A DNA stretch of 27,389 nt. Source: an uncultured Myxococcales bacterium. Its GTDB lineage: Bacteria; Myxococcota_A; Polyangia; Polyangiales; Polyangiaceae. The translations under genes were made by a program, and so were the position numbers. The number at the start of each line of letters is the position of its first letter. Positions within the stretch are counted from its first letter, which is position 1. This document shows, piece by piece, positions 1 to 7,610 of this stretch. Where the stretch lies: positions 1-27,389 of the forward strand of contig CALFEQ010000053.1 in assembly GCA_937949945.1 (NCBI GenBank). The letters run 5' to 3'. The notes under the pieces are model-generated. The model worked only from the letters and a program-made list of their open reading frames with translations. It was not told the DNA's origin and searched no databases.

Positions 1-4
1 GCTT

Positions 5-168
5 GATTGGGCGACAATGCTCGGTGCGGTTCGCCGCGGCGCAGTGCTGATCGCGCCGGGCCGCCCGAGTGGTCGCGAGCGCGAGGAGGCCGCGGGTTGG
101 TGCTTGATTGGGCGACAATGCTCGCCCCTGCCGTGGCCCCTCGGGGCGCCCCTTGATTGGGCGACAAT
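5..168 (+). repeat. Scattered GATTGGGCGACAAT repeat copies (cluster A)
   Basis: Three copies of a 14-bp core, GATTGGGCGACAAT, lie at 5-18, 106-119 and 155-168. Each is preceded by TT and followed by GC, so at least 17 bp is shared. Between the copies the sequence is unrelated GC-rich DNA. The cluster sits just downstream of the stop codon of the minus-strand beta-lactamase-like gene. The arms ATTG/CAAT could form only a short hairpin here. The same core recurs as a tandem array at 3541-3788, so this is a repeat family and not chance. I see no gene in 1-216. Confidence 0.8.
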
Positions 169-216
169 GCCTCGGACGGCTGCGCCGCCCATGAGCAAGG
201 CACGCAGGGTGATGTC

Positions 217-1467
217 TCAGCGGGACCTGACGGTCAGCGAAGATGCGCGATCGAGCAATGCCGCGACGGCGTCGCCGATGGCTTGCGCGCGGGATGGGTC
301 GCCGCTCTGGAAGGCGTCGCCGTTCGTGAGGACGACTGCGCCGACCCCGGCCGTTCGATCGAGGTACAGGCACGTGGAGGCGCCGGTGTCTTCGCCCTCG
401 TGGCCGACGACCGCCCTCGGGCCGAACTTGCGGAGCTGCCAGCCGAGGGCGTCCGCCGGGGCGGCGTCGACCTGCGGATCGAGCATCGATTCGACGCTCT
501 CGTTGCGGAGGATGCGCCTGCCGTCGAGCTCTCCGCCTCGCAGGATGGCTTGCGCGAAGCGCGCCAGATCACGCACCGAGGCGAAGAGATCGACGACCGG
601 ATAGAGCGCATGCGAGGGCGGGCCATGGCGTAGGAACCTGCCTCCTCTCGCGGCGGGTGTCGCCGAGTACGGCGCGGCTGGGGCAGGGCCCGGCTGGACC
701 GCACGGCCGAACGCGGCGGTTCGCATTCCCAGCGGTTCGAAGACGGCGTTCCGAGCTCGCTCCGCGAAGGGGGTGCCGGTCACCCGCTCGACCGCCAGCG
801 CCGCGAGCGACGGGCCGACGTTCGAGTAGGCGTACGTCTCGCCGGGGCGGGCGTCCAGGAACACGCTCGCGCCACCGTCGGCGAAGTAGCCGCGGAGGAA
901 GTCTCCGAGCGGGATCGTGCCCGGGGCCCTCGTGGCGGGGCGGTCGGCGAGCGACGCAGTGTGCGTGAGCAGGAAACGGAGCGTGATCGGGGGAGCTCCA
1001 CGGCGTGGATGACGGACCGGGAAGCCGACCAGCGGCTCGACCTCGGCGTCGAGCGATAGGCGGCCTTCCTCGACGAGCTGCATCACCGTGGTCGCGATGA
1101 TCGTCTTCGCGATCGACGCGGCCTCGAATGGGGTGTCCGGCGTTGCTGGTACGGACGCCTCCACGTCGGCGAGGCCGACGGCGCCGACGACGGAACGCTC
1201 ACGGGTCACTGCGGCCCACGCCAGCGCGGGGACTCTCGCGCGCTCACGGTACGGCTCCGCCTCGAATAGAGCCGGTTCGAGCGGCTCGGGGCGCACGTCT
1301 CGAGCCGCTTCATCGGCTTCGGCGCTGCTCTTCGCCGGCCGGGCGTCATGGTCCCGATCGCTGCACCCACGAGACGCGCCGCACGACAGGAGCGCCGCGG
1401 CGAAGGAGACCGCGGTCGCTGCACGACTCAGGGGCACTCGGGGGCGCGAACGAGGCCTTCGGGGCAC
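217..1467 (-). CDS. Serine beta-lactamase/esterase-family lipoprotein (PF00144 type)
   Basis: This predicted 416-residue protein belongs to the class C beta-lactamase/D-aminopeptidase/esterase superfamily. The expected motifs are present in order. The nucleophile motif SIAK has Ser118 and Lys121, a Tyr-Ser-Asn motif lies at 214-216, and a His-Glu-Gly triad at 356-358 stands where KTG sits in classical beta-lactamases. HEG/HxG is common in esterase and peptidase members, so hydrolysis of esters or D-amino-acid peptides is as likely as beta-lactam resistance; the substrate cannot be read from sequence. The N-terminus is a signal peptide with a lipobox-like LLSC at Cys29, followed by an Ala/Asp/Glu-rich linker, so it is probably an envelope lipoprotein. 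The start is GTG; a second in-frame GTG at 1437 would also leave a signal peptide. It begins 15 bp after the MFS gene stops, which suggests co-transcription. Confidence 0.9.
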   Translation of the reverse strand: MPRRPRSRPRVPLSRAATAVSFAAALLSCGASRGCSDRDHDARPAKSSAEADEAARDVRPEPLEPALFEAEPYRERARVPALAWAAVTRERSVVGAVGLADVEASVPATPDTPFEAASIAKTIIATTVMQLVEEGRLSLDAEVEPLVGFPVRHPRRGAPPITLRFLLTHTASLADRPATRAPGTIPLGDFLRGYFADGGASVFLDARPGETYAYSNVGPSLAALAVERVTGTPFAERARNAVFEPLGMRTAAFGRAVQPGPAPAAPYSATPAARGGRFLRHGPPSHALYPVVDLFASVRDLARFAQAILRGGELDGRRILRNESVESMLDPQVDAAPADALGWQLRKFGPRAVVGHEGEDTGASTCLYLDRTAGVGAVVLTNGDAFQSGDPSRAQAIGDAVAALLDRASSLTVRSR

Positions 1468-1482
1468 GTCGGTCCGGGGCGT

Positions 1483-2766
1483 CTACGTGGTCTCGAGCGA
1501 GGGACGCGCCTCCCGCGCCCGGCGTGGATCGTCGGACGCGAAGACGATCGTGAACGTCACGAAGGTCGCCCAGAGGGCGGCGAGGTGCATCAGCATCGGG
1601 CCTCCGCCATGGCGGGTGAAGATCACGCTCGAGATCGGAGGGCCGAGGAGCATCCCGGCCGCGTACGCGGCATTGTAGAAGGCATTCGCTCTGCCGAGGT
1701 CGCGCTTCGGGAGGATGACCCCCTGGAGCGCGAGGCTCACGGGCGAGATCGACGCCAGCGTGGCGCCCGCAACGAAGACCGCCGCGCACATCGCCTCGAA
1801 CGAAGAGAGCAGGACGAAGCTCGCGACCATCGTGCCTCCGATCGCTCCGAGCACACGCATGACGAGCAGGTGACCGTGGCGATCGCCGAGACGGCTCACG
1901 AGCGCCGAGGCGCTGAGCATCCCGGCTGCGAAGAACGCCGTGATGAGGATCGTCCGCTCCTCCGGGATGCGCTTCGTCTCGATGAGGTAGAGCGGCAAGA
2001 ACAGGACGACGCTCGCTTGGAAGTACCCATAGGAGAACGTGCCGACGCACGAGGTCTTCGTTCTCCAGAGCACCGACAGAGCGGGCATCGCCGGCGCGTC
2101 CTCGCGCGCGGCGTCCTCGCGCGCGCTCGAGACGGCGCTCGCGTCCGCGATGTTGTCGGCGGCCTCGTCCGCGTGCACGCCGTCTCGTCCCGCGTCGCGC
2201 TCCGCGTCCGGTCGGAAGCGCGCATGAATCACGAGCGCTGCCATGCACGCGAGCGCTCCGGCCACCACGAACGTCGCGCCCGTGCCCGCGAGCTTCACGA
2301 CGCCCGTCGCGAGGATCGGACCGAGCACGTACCCCACCGCGAGCGACATCGCATACAGGCTCATGACGAACGCCTTGTTCTCGGCGTTCGACCGAGACAG
2401 AAGCGCCGTCTCTGCCGCGACCCACACGGCGACGGAGAATGCTCCATCGAAGAAACGCGCCACCGAGAGCGCCATCGTCGTGGTCAGGAAAGGGAAGGCC
2501 GCCACGCACGCCGCGTAGCCCGCGAGAGCGACGAGGAGCGTCCGCTTCGCGCCGAAACGCTGGACGCACCAACCCGCTGGGACCGAGAACGAGACGATGC
2601 CGAGCGCAAACGCCGCCGCGAGCCCGCCCATCGCGAGCTTCGGGATTCCATGCGCGTCCAGGTGGATGGCGAGGACCGCAATCGAGACGCCGTACGCGAT
2701 CCCGAGGAGCAGGATGGCGGAGTAGATGACCCGGATGTTCCGGTCCGGGATCCGACGAAGCAGCAT
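1483..2766 (-). CDS. Major facilitator superfamily transporter
   Basis: The protein has 427 residues with about twelve hydrophobic segments in two halves, as expected for an MFS secondary transporter in the inner membrane. A motif-A-like stretch follows the second helix (GWCVQRFGAKRT, about 65-76) and a related stretch (SRLGDRHGHL, about 291-300) occupies the equivalent place in the second half. The central cytoplasmic loop, about 183-229, is long, charged and Ala/Asp-rich. The N-terminal half resembles drug-efflux and sugar-efflux MFS members, but the substrate is not identifiable. ATG at 2766 is the only sensible start, since the first helix follows directly. There is no clear Shine-Dalgarno; a TAGAAA hexamer at 2776-2781 would put the transcription start about 3 nt before the ATG. 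It is upstream of, and probably co-transcribed with, the beta-lactamase-like lipoprotein, and is divergent from the gene at 2872. Confidence 0.9.
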   Translation of the reverse strand: MLLRRIPDRNIRVIYSAILLLGIAYGVSIAVLAIHLDAHGIPKLAMGGLAAAFALGIVSFSVPAGWCVQRFGAKRTLLVALAGYAACVAAFPFLTTTMALSVARFFDGAFSVAVWVAAETALLSRSNAENKAFVMSLYAMSLAVGYVLGPILATGVVKLAGTGATFVVAGALACMAALVIHARFRPDAERDAGRDGVHADEAADNIADASAVSSAREDAAREDAPAMPALSVLWRTKTSCVGTFSYGYFQASVVLFLPLYLIETKRIPEERTILITAFFAAGMLSASALVSRLGDRHGHLLVMRVLGAIGGTMVASFVLLSSFEAMCAAVFVAGATLASISPVSLALQGVILPKRDLGRANAFYNAAYAAGMLLGPPISSVIFTRHGGGPMLMHLAALWATFVTFTIVFASDDPRRAREARPSLETT

Positions 2767-2871
2767 CGAGGCGGCTTTCTAGCCCGAGTCCGCTCCGGCC
2801 TCCAGGGCGAGGGGCGGTGAGAAGGGCGTCGATTCCACGCAACCGCTGGCCGAGGCGGCCGACCGGCTTGC

Positions 2872-3513
2872 ATGACCTTTCACCGCATCTCCTCGGATCC
2901 CTTCGCCGTCCATCCCCACCTCGCGATGCTAAAGAGGGAGCCCCCGAAGGACTGGTCACGATACGACTTCGCGCGGCGACGGGCCGCCGAGGTCTTCGAG
3001 GAGTTCGTGGGATCTCCCGAGGCAGCCTCGCTCGACGGTGGCGGCTGGTGCACGCTCGTGATGCGCGTGGCTTACGTCCATCACGGCGCCACCATCGACG
3101 AGCTGACGCCCGACGTGCTGCGCAGCGTGGCGGCGCGCATCGTCCTCCCGAACGAGATCTCGTCGCTGTCCCACTGGCTCGCCGTCATGCACGACGAGCT
3201 CGTCGCCTTCTTCCGCTTCCTCGACCGCAAGGGCAACCCGCACGCCGCGGCCAACCTCCGGGTCCTCGAGGACGAGCTGCATCCAATGCTCGACGCGCGG
3301 CTGAAGGAGCTGTGCGTCGCGGCGACGGAGGAGATGCCGCTGTCGGCGCTGGGCGAGGTCCTCGCCGCATCGGGCGCGTCTTCCGCGAGCGGCATCTTCC
3401 CGATCGCTCGTGGAGCCGGTTCCGCCACGCCCCTCGCCCCTCGTCGCGTCCGCCGCGCCGCCGAGCGCGAAGCCCGCCGCAAGAGCCGGCGCCTCGAGCG
3501 CAGCCGCGCCTAG
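2872..3513 (+). CDS. Conserved-looking protein of unknown function with basic C-terminal tail
   Basis: This is a 213-residue soluble protein that I do not recognise with confidence. Residues about 25-150 are predicted mostly helical and include an aromatic block in which an SLSHWLAVMHDEL stretch leads into AFFRFLDRKG. That pattern is reminiscent of helical domains in some SEC-C-associated or recombinase-adjacent proteins, but the resemblance is weak. Residues about 165-190 form a low-complexity Ala/Ser/Pro linker, and the last ~23 residues are very basic (RRxRRAAEREARRKSRRLERSR type), suggesting nucleic-acid binding. There is no signal peptide or membrane segment. It is transcribed divergently from the MFS gene across a 105-bp gap. 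Directly downstream lies the GATTGGGCGACAATC repeat array. Coding is supported by codon-position GC bias, by the absence of a competing frame, and by its place between two assigned genes. Confidence 0.65.
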   Translation: MTFHRISSDPFAVHPHLAMLKREPPKDWSRYDFARRRAAEVFEEFVGSPEAASLDGGGWCTLVMRVAYVHHGATIDELTPDVLRSVAARIVLPNEISSLSHWLAVMHDELVAFFRFLDRKGNPHAAANLRVLEDELHPMLDARLKELCVAATEEMPLSALGEVLAASGASSASGIFPIARGAGSATPLAPRRVRRAAEREARRKSRRLERSRA

Positions 3514-3540
3514 GTCGCGCGAGGCCGCGCCCGCCAGCTC

Positions 3541-3788
3541 GATTGGGCAGCAATCGATTGGGGCGACACCCTTCTGAGCCGAGCGGTCGGGCGAGCCTCG
3601 ATTGGGCGACAATCGATCGGGCGAGCCTCGGTTGGGCGACAATCGTTGGACGAGCCTCGATTGGGCGACAATCGTTGGGCGAGCCTCGATTGGGCGACAA
3701 TCGTTGGGCGCGCCTCGGTTGGGCGACAATCGATTCGGCGCGCCTCTTGGCGACAAATCGATTGGGCGCCCTCGATTGGGCGACAATC
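3541..3788 (+). repeat. Tandem palindromic repeat array, ~29-bp period (cluster B)
   Basis: This intergenic array lies between two convergent genes. Full copies of GATTGGGCGACAATC or its G-for-A variant start at 3600, 3630, 3659, 3688, 3717 and 3774. Degenerate copies start at 3541 (loop GGCAG), 3556 and about 3747. Spacing is 29-30 bp through the central run and about twice that before the last full copy. The unit is the core plus a linker close to GTTGGGCGAGCCTC. The core is an imperfect palindrome: CGATTG and CAATCG arms around a GGCGA loop. Variants keep the arms pairable (A to G gives a G-U pair) while the loop at 3541 has changed. Reading frames through the array are by-products of the repeat. 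A diverged tail continues to about 3830. Confidence 0.9.
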
Positions 3789-3845
3789 GATTCGGCGATT
3801 GGCGAAAGCCGGGCTCAGCGACAACCGATCGCGGCGAGCGATGCG

Positions 3846-5435
3846 TCAGCGGAAGATCCTGACGCGGAACGCCGGATTGGACTTGTCGAACTCGTTGTCG
3901 AGCTCGCCGTCGACGACGCGGAGCGCTTCGGTGTCACGCGCGGCGAGGAGGAGGTCGCGGTAGCTCGATGCGTTGCCGTCGAGGAGCTTGACGAGGAACT
4001 TGCCGTTCGCCGTGCCGCCGAGCCAGGCGGGGGCCTCGACGCCGTTCGTGACGAGGTCGAGGTTCTTCGTTCCGCCTTCCTTCAGCGGGATGTAGTCCTT
4101 GTGATAATAGTTGTAGGATACACATCCGTCGATCCACATGATTTGGTAGGTCGACGGGAAGTCGGACGGGCTGAAGTTGCGCGGATCGAGCGGGCCGTAG
4201 CCGATGCTCGAGTGGCCGTTGTAGATGAAGACGTCGCTGTTCTTGGTCGCGTATCGGTGCGGGCGCGGGTCGCTTTCCGCGCCGTAGTAGACGAGGAACT
4301 GGAGGGCGAAGTCTCGCGGCGCCTCGTCGCCGACGGCCACCTTGAGAGGCCGCTCGACGGCGATCCACCTCTTGTAGATGCGCTCGGCGAAGGCCTGGCG
4401 CAGCTCGCGCCTCTCGGACGAGGACAGGCCGAGCGACGAGCCTCCCGTCGTGAGCTTGACGAGGTCACGGAACGACGGATTTTCGACGACGCGGCCCGAC
4501 GGGAGCTGGAACCGTGAGAGATCGACCTCGTCGGGGCCGGCGACGACTCGGAAGTCGCCGCCCTGCGCGTCCATGACGAGATCGAGGGCGGTCATGAGCT
4601 CGCGCCAGTTGGGATCGGCGGAGCGATCGTCGTTGGGGGCGTGATCGATGAGGCCGAAGACCAGGCTGACGACGAGCTTGTCCGGCTTCACACCGCCGCG
4701 ATAGAGGCGGTGGTAGTCGGGATAGGAGTCGCCGCGGTTGGTCTTGTCGCCGCCCAGCTTCGCCGTGATCGGGATGTAGAGGCGCTCGACCTGGCTCTTC
4801 GGCACCTCGTTCTGCGGATCGCGGAGGGCGGCGCGATCGGCGTCGACGCGCTGCTGCTCGGCGCGGATCGCCTCCTGACACTTCGGGAGGCTCGGCTCGA
4901 AGACGTACCAGACGCTCGATCGGAACTCGCGCGCATGCGCGTCGTTCGGCGTGCACTCCCGCATGATGCGATCGAGCTGGGAGGCGTAGTCGGGGTGCAG
5001 CAACGCGAGCGGGACCGCCGAACGATTCGCGTAGGAGGCGGCGACGACCGCGTCGTCCTTGTACGTGTACCTCACCTCCAGCATCTCGCGCGTCGACGCG
5101 CCGTCGACGACCTTCACGATTCGCTTCACGAAGGTCGACGTGTCGATCTCCTTCAGCTCGCGGCTGTTGACCGCCATCTCCGCGGTGCGAAGCGGTCCGA
5201 ACGCGGTCTGCGCCTGGCGTCGGACCGTCGCGAGGATCGCGTCGTCGGTCGCGTTCGGCGCCACGTACACGGTGCCGACGAACTCGAGGGTCCGGGCTTG
5301 TCCCGTGACGCTCGTGAGATCGTCGGTGTCGCCTCCTGCTGCGTCCGTATCGGTCGCCGTGCACGCGGCGGTCGTGGCGACGAGGCCGACGAGGAGGCTC
5401 GAGAGGGCGGCGCGGAGGGCGCGGGACGCGAACAT
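3846..5435 (-). CDS. Predicted lipoprotein with possible clan-CD (caspase-fold) His/Cys motif
   Basis: The protein has 529 residues. The N-terminus is a signal peptide ending in a lipobox (TTAAC, Cys25), followed by an Asp/Thr/Gly linker, so it should be anchored in the envelope. I do not recognise a named family. Residues 50-360 are mixed alpha/beta with no transmembrane segments. The C-terminal part has a hydrophobic strand ending in DVFIYNGHSS (His408), then a second strand ending in QIMWIDGCVS (Cys438). That arrangement, strand-Gly-His followed about 30 residues later by strand-Asp-x-Cys, is the layout of the catalytic dyad in clan CD cysteine peptidases such as gingipain and caspase-like proteins. 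The residue after His is Ser instead of the usual Gly. Protease activity is inference. The ATG at 5435 gives the complete signal peptide, without an obvious ribosome binding site. Its 3' end abuts the palindromic repeat array. Confidence 0.8.
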   Translation of the reverse strand: MFASRALRAALSSLLVGLVATTAACTATDTDAAGGDTDDLTSVTGQARTLEFVGTVYVAPNATDDAILATVRRQAQTAFGPLRTAEMAVNSRELKEIDTSTFVKRIVKVVDGASTREMLEVRYTYKDDAVVAASYANRSAVPLALLHPDYASQLDRIMRECTPNDAHAREFRSSVWYVFEPSLPKCQEAIRAEQQRVDADRAALRDPQNEVPKSQVERLYIPITAKLGGDKTNRGDSYPDYHRLYRGGVKPDKLVVSLVFGLIDHAPNDDRSADPNWRELMTALDLVMDAQGGDFRVVAGPDEVDLSRFQLPSGRVVENPSFRDLVKLTTGGSSLGLSSSERRELRQAFAERIYKRWIAVERPLKVAVGDEAPRDFALQFLVYYGAESDPRPHRYATKNSDVFIYNGHSSIGYGPLDPRNFSPSDFPSTYQIMWIDGCVSYNYYHKDYIPLKEGGTKNLDLVTNGVEAPAWLGGTANGKFLVKLLDGNASSYRDLLLAARDTEALRVVDGELDNEFDKSNPAFRVRIFR

Positions 5436-5632
5436 GCCCGGGCCGCGTTCAGGATGTGTGCCGAGCGCCTACATTGTCTGCCGCGAGAAGAATCGGCGGC
5501 TTGGCGCGACGGGCGTGGATGAGGCCCGATCCAGGTGGATCGCTCCGTCCCCGAGGACTTCGCGCGTCTCATTGATGTGCGCTCGGCGCGTGCGCACGGC
5601 GCGAGCGGCTGCCGTCGGTAATAATCCGCCGC
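5436..5632. promoter_or_regulatory. Divergent intergenic region with -10-like TAATAAT before the Cys-rich gene
   Basis: This 197-bp gap separates two divergent lipoprotein genes. On the plus strand TAATAAT at 5619-5625 stands seven bases before the ATG at 5633. A sigma-70 type -10 there would place transcription initiation at or one base before the ATG, so the mRNA would be leaderless or nearly so. There is no Shine-Dalgarno sequence before that ATG, which fits. I see no convincing -35. No gene or strong hairpin is visible in the rest of the gap. Confidence 0.4.
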
Positions 5633-7330
5633 ATGCGGCGCCCCAAGCTCTCGATGTTCGGGCACCTCGTGACGTTGCCGTTCGCGCTGGTGCTCCTCCT
5701 CCTCTTCGTCTTGCAGGGATGCGGCGACGACGCGTCGCCGGACGCCCTGGCGTCGAGCAGCGGGGGCAGAGGACGCGACGGCGGCGGAGGAGGGGACGGC
5801 GACGAGATCTGCCTCCTCAACAACTGCGATCTCGATCGCGACTGCGCCGACTGCTCGGGCGGCCGCACCGTGTGCAACAAGAAGGAGCATCGCTGCATCG
5901 CTTGCGGGCCGGAGGCCGGCGGCAAGTCGTGTGCGCCGGGCAGCTACTGCACCAAGTACGGCGACTGCGCTCCGGACGGCGTCGTTTGCCCCGAGGACGA
6001 GAACGGAGTTCCGACGATCACTTGCAAGAACAACGCGGACTGCGGCGCGTGCGGACCGAAGTTCCGCGTCTGCAACACGGCGACCGGCAAGTGCGTGGGC
6101 TGTCTCCCGGACAACACCACCAACTGCCAGTCGACGGACATCTGCAAGAACGACACGTGCGTTCCGAAGTGCCCGGCGGAGTGCAACGAGGACGCGGACT
6201 GCGCCGCGTGCGGCGCGCCCGGAAGGGAAGCGCACGCCTGCAACAAGCACGTATGCGCGCAGTGCTCTCCGACCAAGCCGTGCCCCAACGGCGAGATCTG
6301 CGACTTCGAGCACGGCACCTGCATCAAGCCGTGCGGTCTCGGTCGGCCCGGCAAGTCGAACTGCACCGAGGACGGCAACTGCAGTGGCTGCGAGGGCACC
6401 ACGAAGTGCAAGCTCCCCGTCAACGGCGGTGAGGGGGTCTGCGCCGCGCCCGTGAACGGCTGCTCGGACATCGGCAATGGCGTCGTCGTCCTGCCCGCGC
6501 CGTTCGACCGTTACACGAACACCTGCTCGAACGACGCCGACTGCTCCGCCGTCAGCGCCGACCTCAACATCGGCAAGATCCTGCGTGACCTCACCGGTCT
6601 CGACGCGATCAAGGACGGCAACATCTCGTACGGCATGAGGGCGTGCGCCTCCGTCGAGGTCCTCGACAGGAGCTGCGGCGTCTGCGTGCCGTGCAAGAAG
6701 GACACGGACTGCGTGGACATCGACGTCACGCAGGTCGCGGGCGACGTCTTCGGCCCGATCGGCTCCGCCGCCGCCGCGATCCTCCTCGACAAGGCGTTCG
6801 GGCCGAACGACCGCAAGATCCACATGTACTGCCAGAACGTGGCAGGCGACTACGGCGTGTGCTTGCCCTGCCCGAACTTCCTCGCGCGCTGCGCGCAGAC
6901 GAACGAGGAGGTTCCGGCGACGGGGCCTTGCGACCACGACGTCTGCGCGACCGGCGGTCCTCTCGGCGTGCAGTGCTCGTCGTGCGTCGCGGAGGTCTGC
7001 GCGAAGGATCCCTACTGCTGCATCAAGGAGTGGGACACCCAGTGCAAGATCGACGTCGATCTCTACTGCACCGAGCGCACGTGCACGCCGGACACCTGCT
7101 CCTACCGCGAGCCCGGCTGGTACTGCTTCAGCGATGCGACCCAGGGCGGCTACCGCTGCGCCGGTGAGCCCGGCAAGCTGCAGATCGCCGAGGGCCACCA
7201 GTGCACGGGCGGGCGAGTTTGCAGGCCCGAGAGCAACGCTGCGAAGGCCCACGCGACGCTGTGCACGTCGGAGGGCAGCCCCGGCTGCCCGACCGGATCG
7301 CTCGGCAGGCCACAGTGCTTCGATCCGTGA
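5633..7330 (+). CDS. Large cysteine-rich lipoprotein with repeated CxxDxDCxxC motifs
   Basis: This 565-residue protein has about 67 cysteines (~12%). A signal peptide ends in a lipobox-like LQGC (Cys30), followed by a Ser/Gly/Asp linker. The motif C-x2-[DN]-x-[DN]-C, usually followed by x2-C, recurs at 65-74, 131-140, 184-193, 244-253, 298-304 and 354-360; the sixth copy begins with Cys354 of a CVPC pair. The intervals run from about 53 to 66 residues. The C-terminal part carries a CAKDPYCCIKEWDTQC block (456-471), a signature I associate with secreted myxobacterial proteins. All features fit an exported, disulfide-stabilised surface protein, perhaps calcium-binding through the Asp residues (inference). 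No enzymatic motif is visible. An alternative ATG at 5654 would shorten the n-region by seven residues; the first ATG is preferred because it retains the basic residues and fits the -10 spacing. A strong hairpin follows at 7394-7429. Confidence 0.85.
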   Translation: MRRPKLSMFGHLVTLPFALVLLLLFVLQGCGDDASPDALASSSGGRGRDGGGGGDGDEICLLNNCDLDRDCADCSGGRTVCNKKEHRCIACGPEAGGKSCAPGSYCTKYGDCAPDGVVCPEDENGVPTITCKNNADCGACGPKFRVCNTATGKCVGCLPDNTTNCQSTDICKNDTCVPKCPAECNEDADCAACGAPGREAHACNKHVCAQCSPTKPCPNGEICDFEHGTCIKPCGLGRPGKSNCTEDGNCSGCEGTTKCKLPVNGGEGVCAAPVNGCSDIGNGVVVLPAPFDRYTNTCSNDADCSAVSADLNIGKILRDLTGLDAIKDGNISYGMRACASVEVLDRSCGVCVPCKKDTDCVDIDVTQVAGDVFGPIGSAAAAILLDKAFGPNDRKIHMYCQNVAGDYGVCLPCPNFLARCAQTNEEVPATGPCDHDVCATGGPLGVQCSSCVAEVCAKDPYCCIKEWDTQCKIDVDLYCTERTCTPDTCSYREPGWYCFSDATQGGYRCAGEPGKLQIAEGHQCTGGRVCRPESNAAKAHATLCTSEGSPGCPTGSLGRPQCFDP

Positions 7331-7393
7331 GCACGTGATCGAGAGCAGCTCGTCGCGGTCGCGAACCGTCGACAGACTGCTCATGGACGAAGA

Positions 7394-7429
7394 GCGTGGC
7401 GTCGCCTCAGCATTGTGGCGACGCCATGC
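7394..7429 (+). terminator. Strong stem-loop downstream of the Cys-rich lipoprotein gene
   Basis: TGGCGTCGCC at 7397-7406 pairs perfectly with GGCGACGCCA at 7417-7426 around a 10-base loop. Three more pairs (one G-U) extend the stem to 13 bp. It lies about 65 bp after the stop at 7330. There is no T-tract, so it would be an atypical intrinsic terminator or a 3'-end stabiliser. The rest of 7331-7610 holds no gene I can support. Confidence 0.55.
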
Positions 7430-7610
7430 GTTCCGTTCGCGCACCCATCGTCATCGTACTGCTCGAGCTCGAGCAAGCGCCGGGCGCGCGTGCTCGAGCG
7501 GAGGCGTCGTCCTGCCCAGGCGGAGCCCGCTCGGGCCACGGCGCGAGCCTCCGAGATGGCGAACGCACTTTGGCTGGCGCCCCGGCGCAGCTCGACCTAA
7601 GAAGGGCGCC

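Noticed and set aside
217..1467. Calling the PF00144-type gene an antibiotic-resistance beta-lactamase.
   Set aside because: The third motif is HEG and not KTG, the protein is a lipoprotein, and the family is mainly esterases and peptidases; resistance cannot be claimed.
3541..3788. The repeat array as a CRISPR.
   Set aside because: The whole ~29-bp period is repeated, linkers included; there are no unique spacers of constant length, and no cas genes are in the window.
2817..4517. A 566-codon plus-strand open frame running through the unknown gene, the repeat array and the lipoprotein gene.
   Set aside because: It spans two assigned genes and the tandem repeat. The repeated LDWATI/RLGDNR peptide is simply the translated palindromic DNA repeat.
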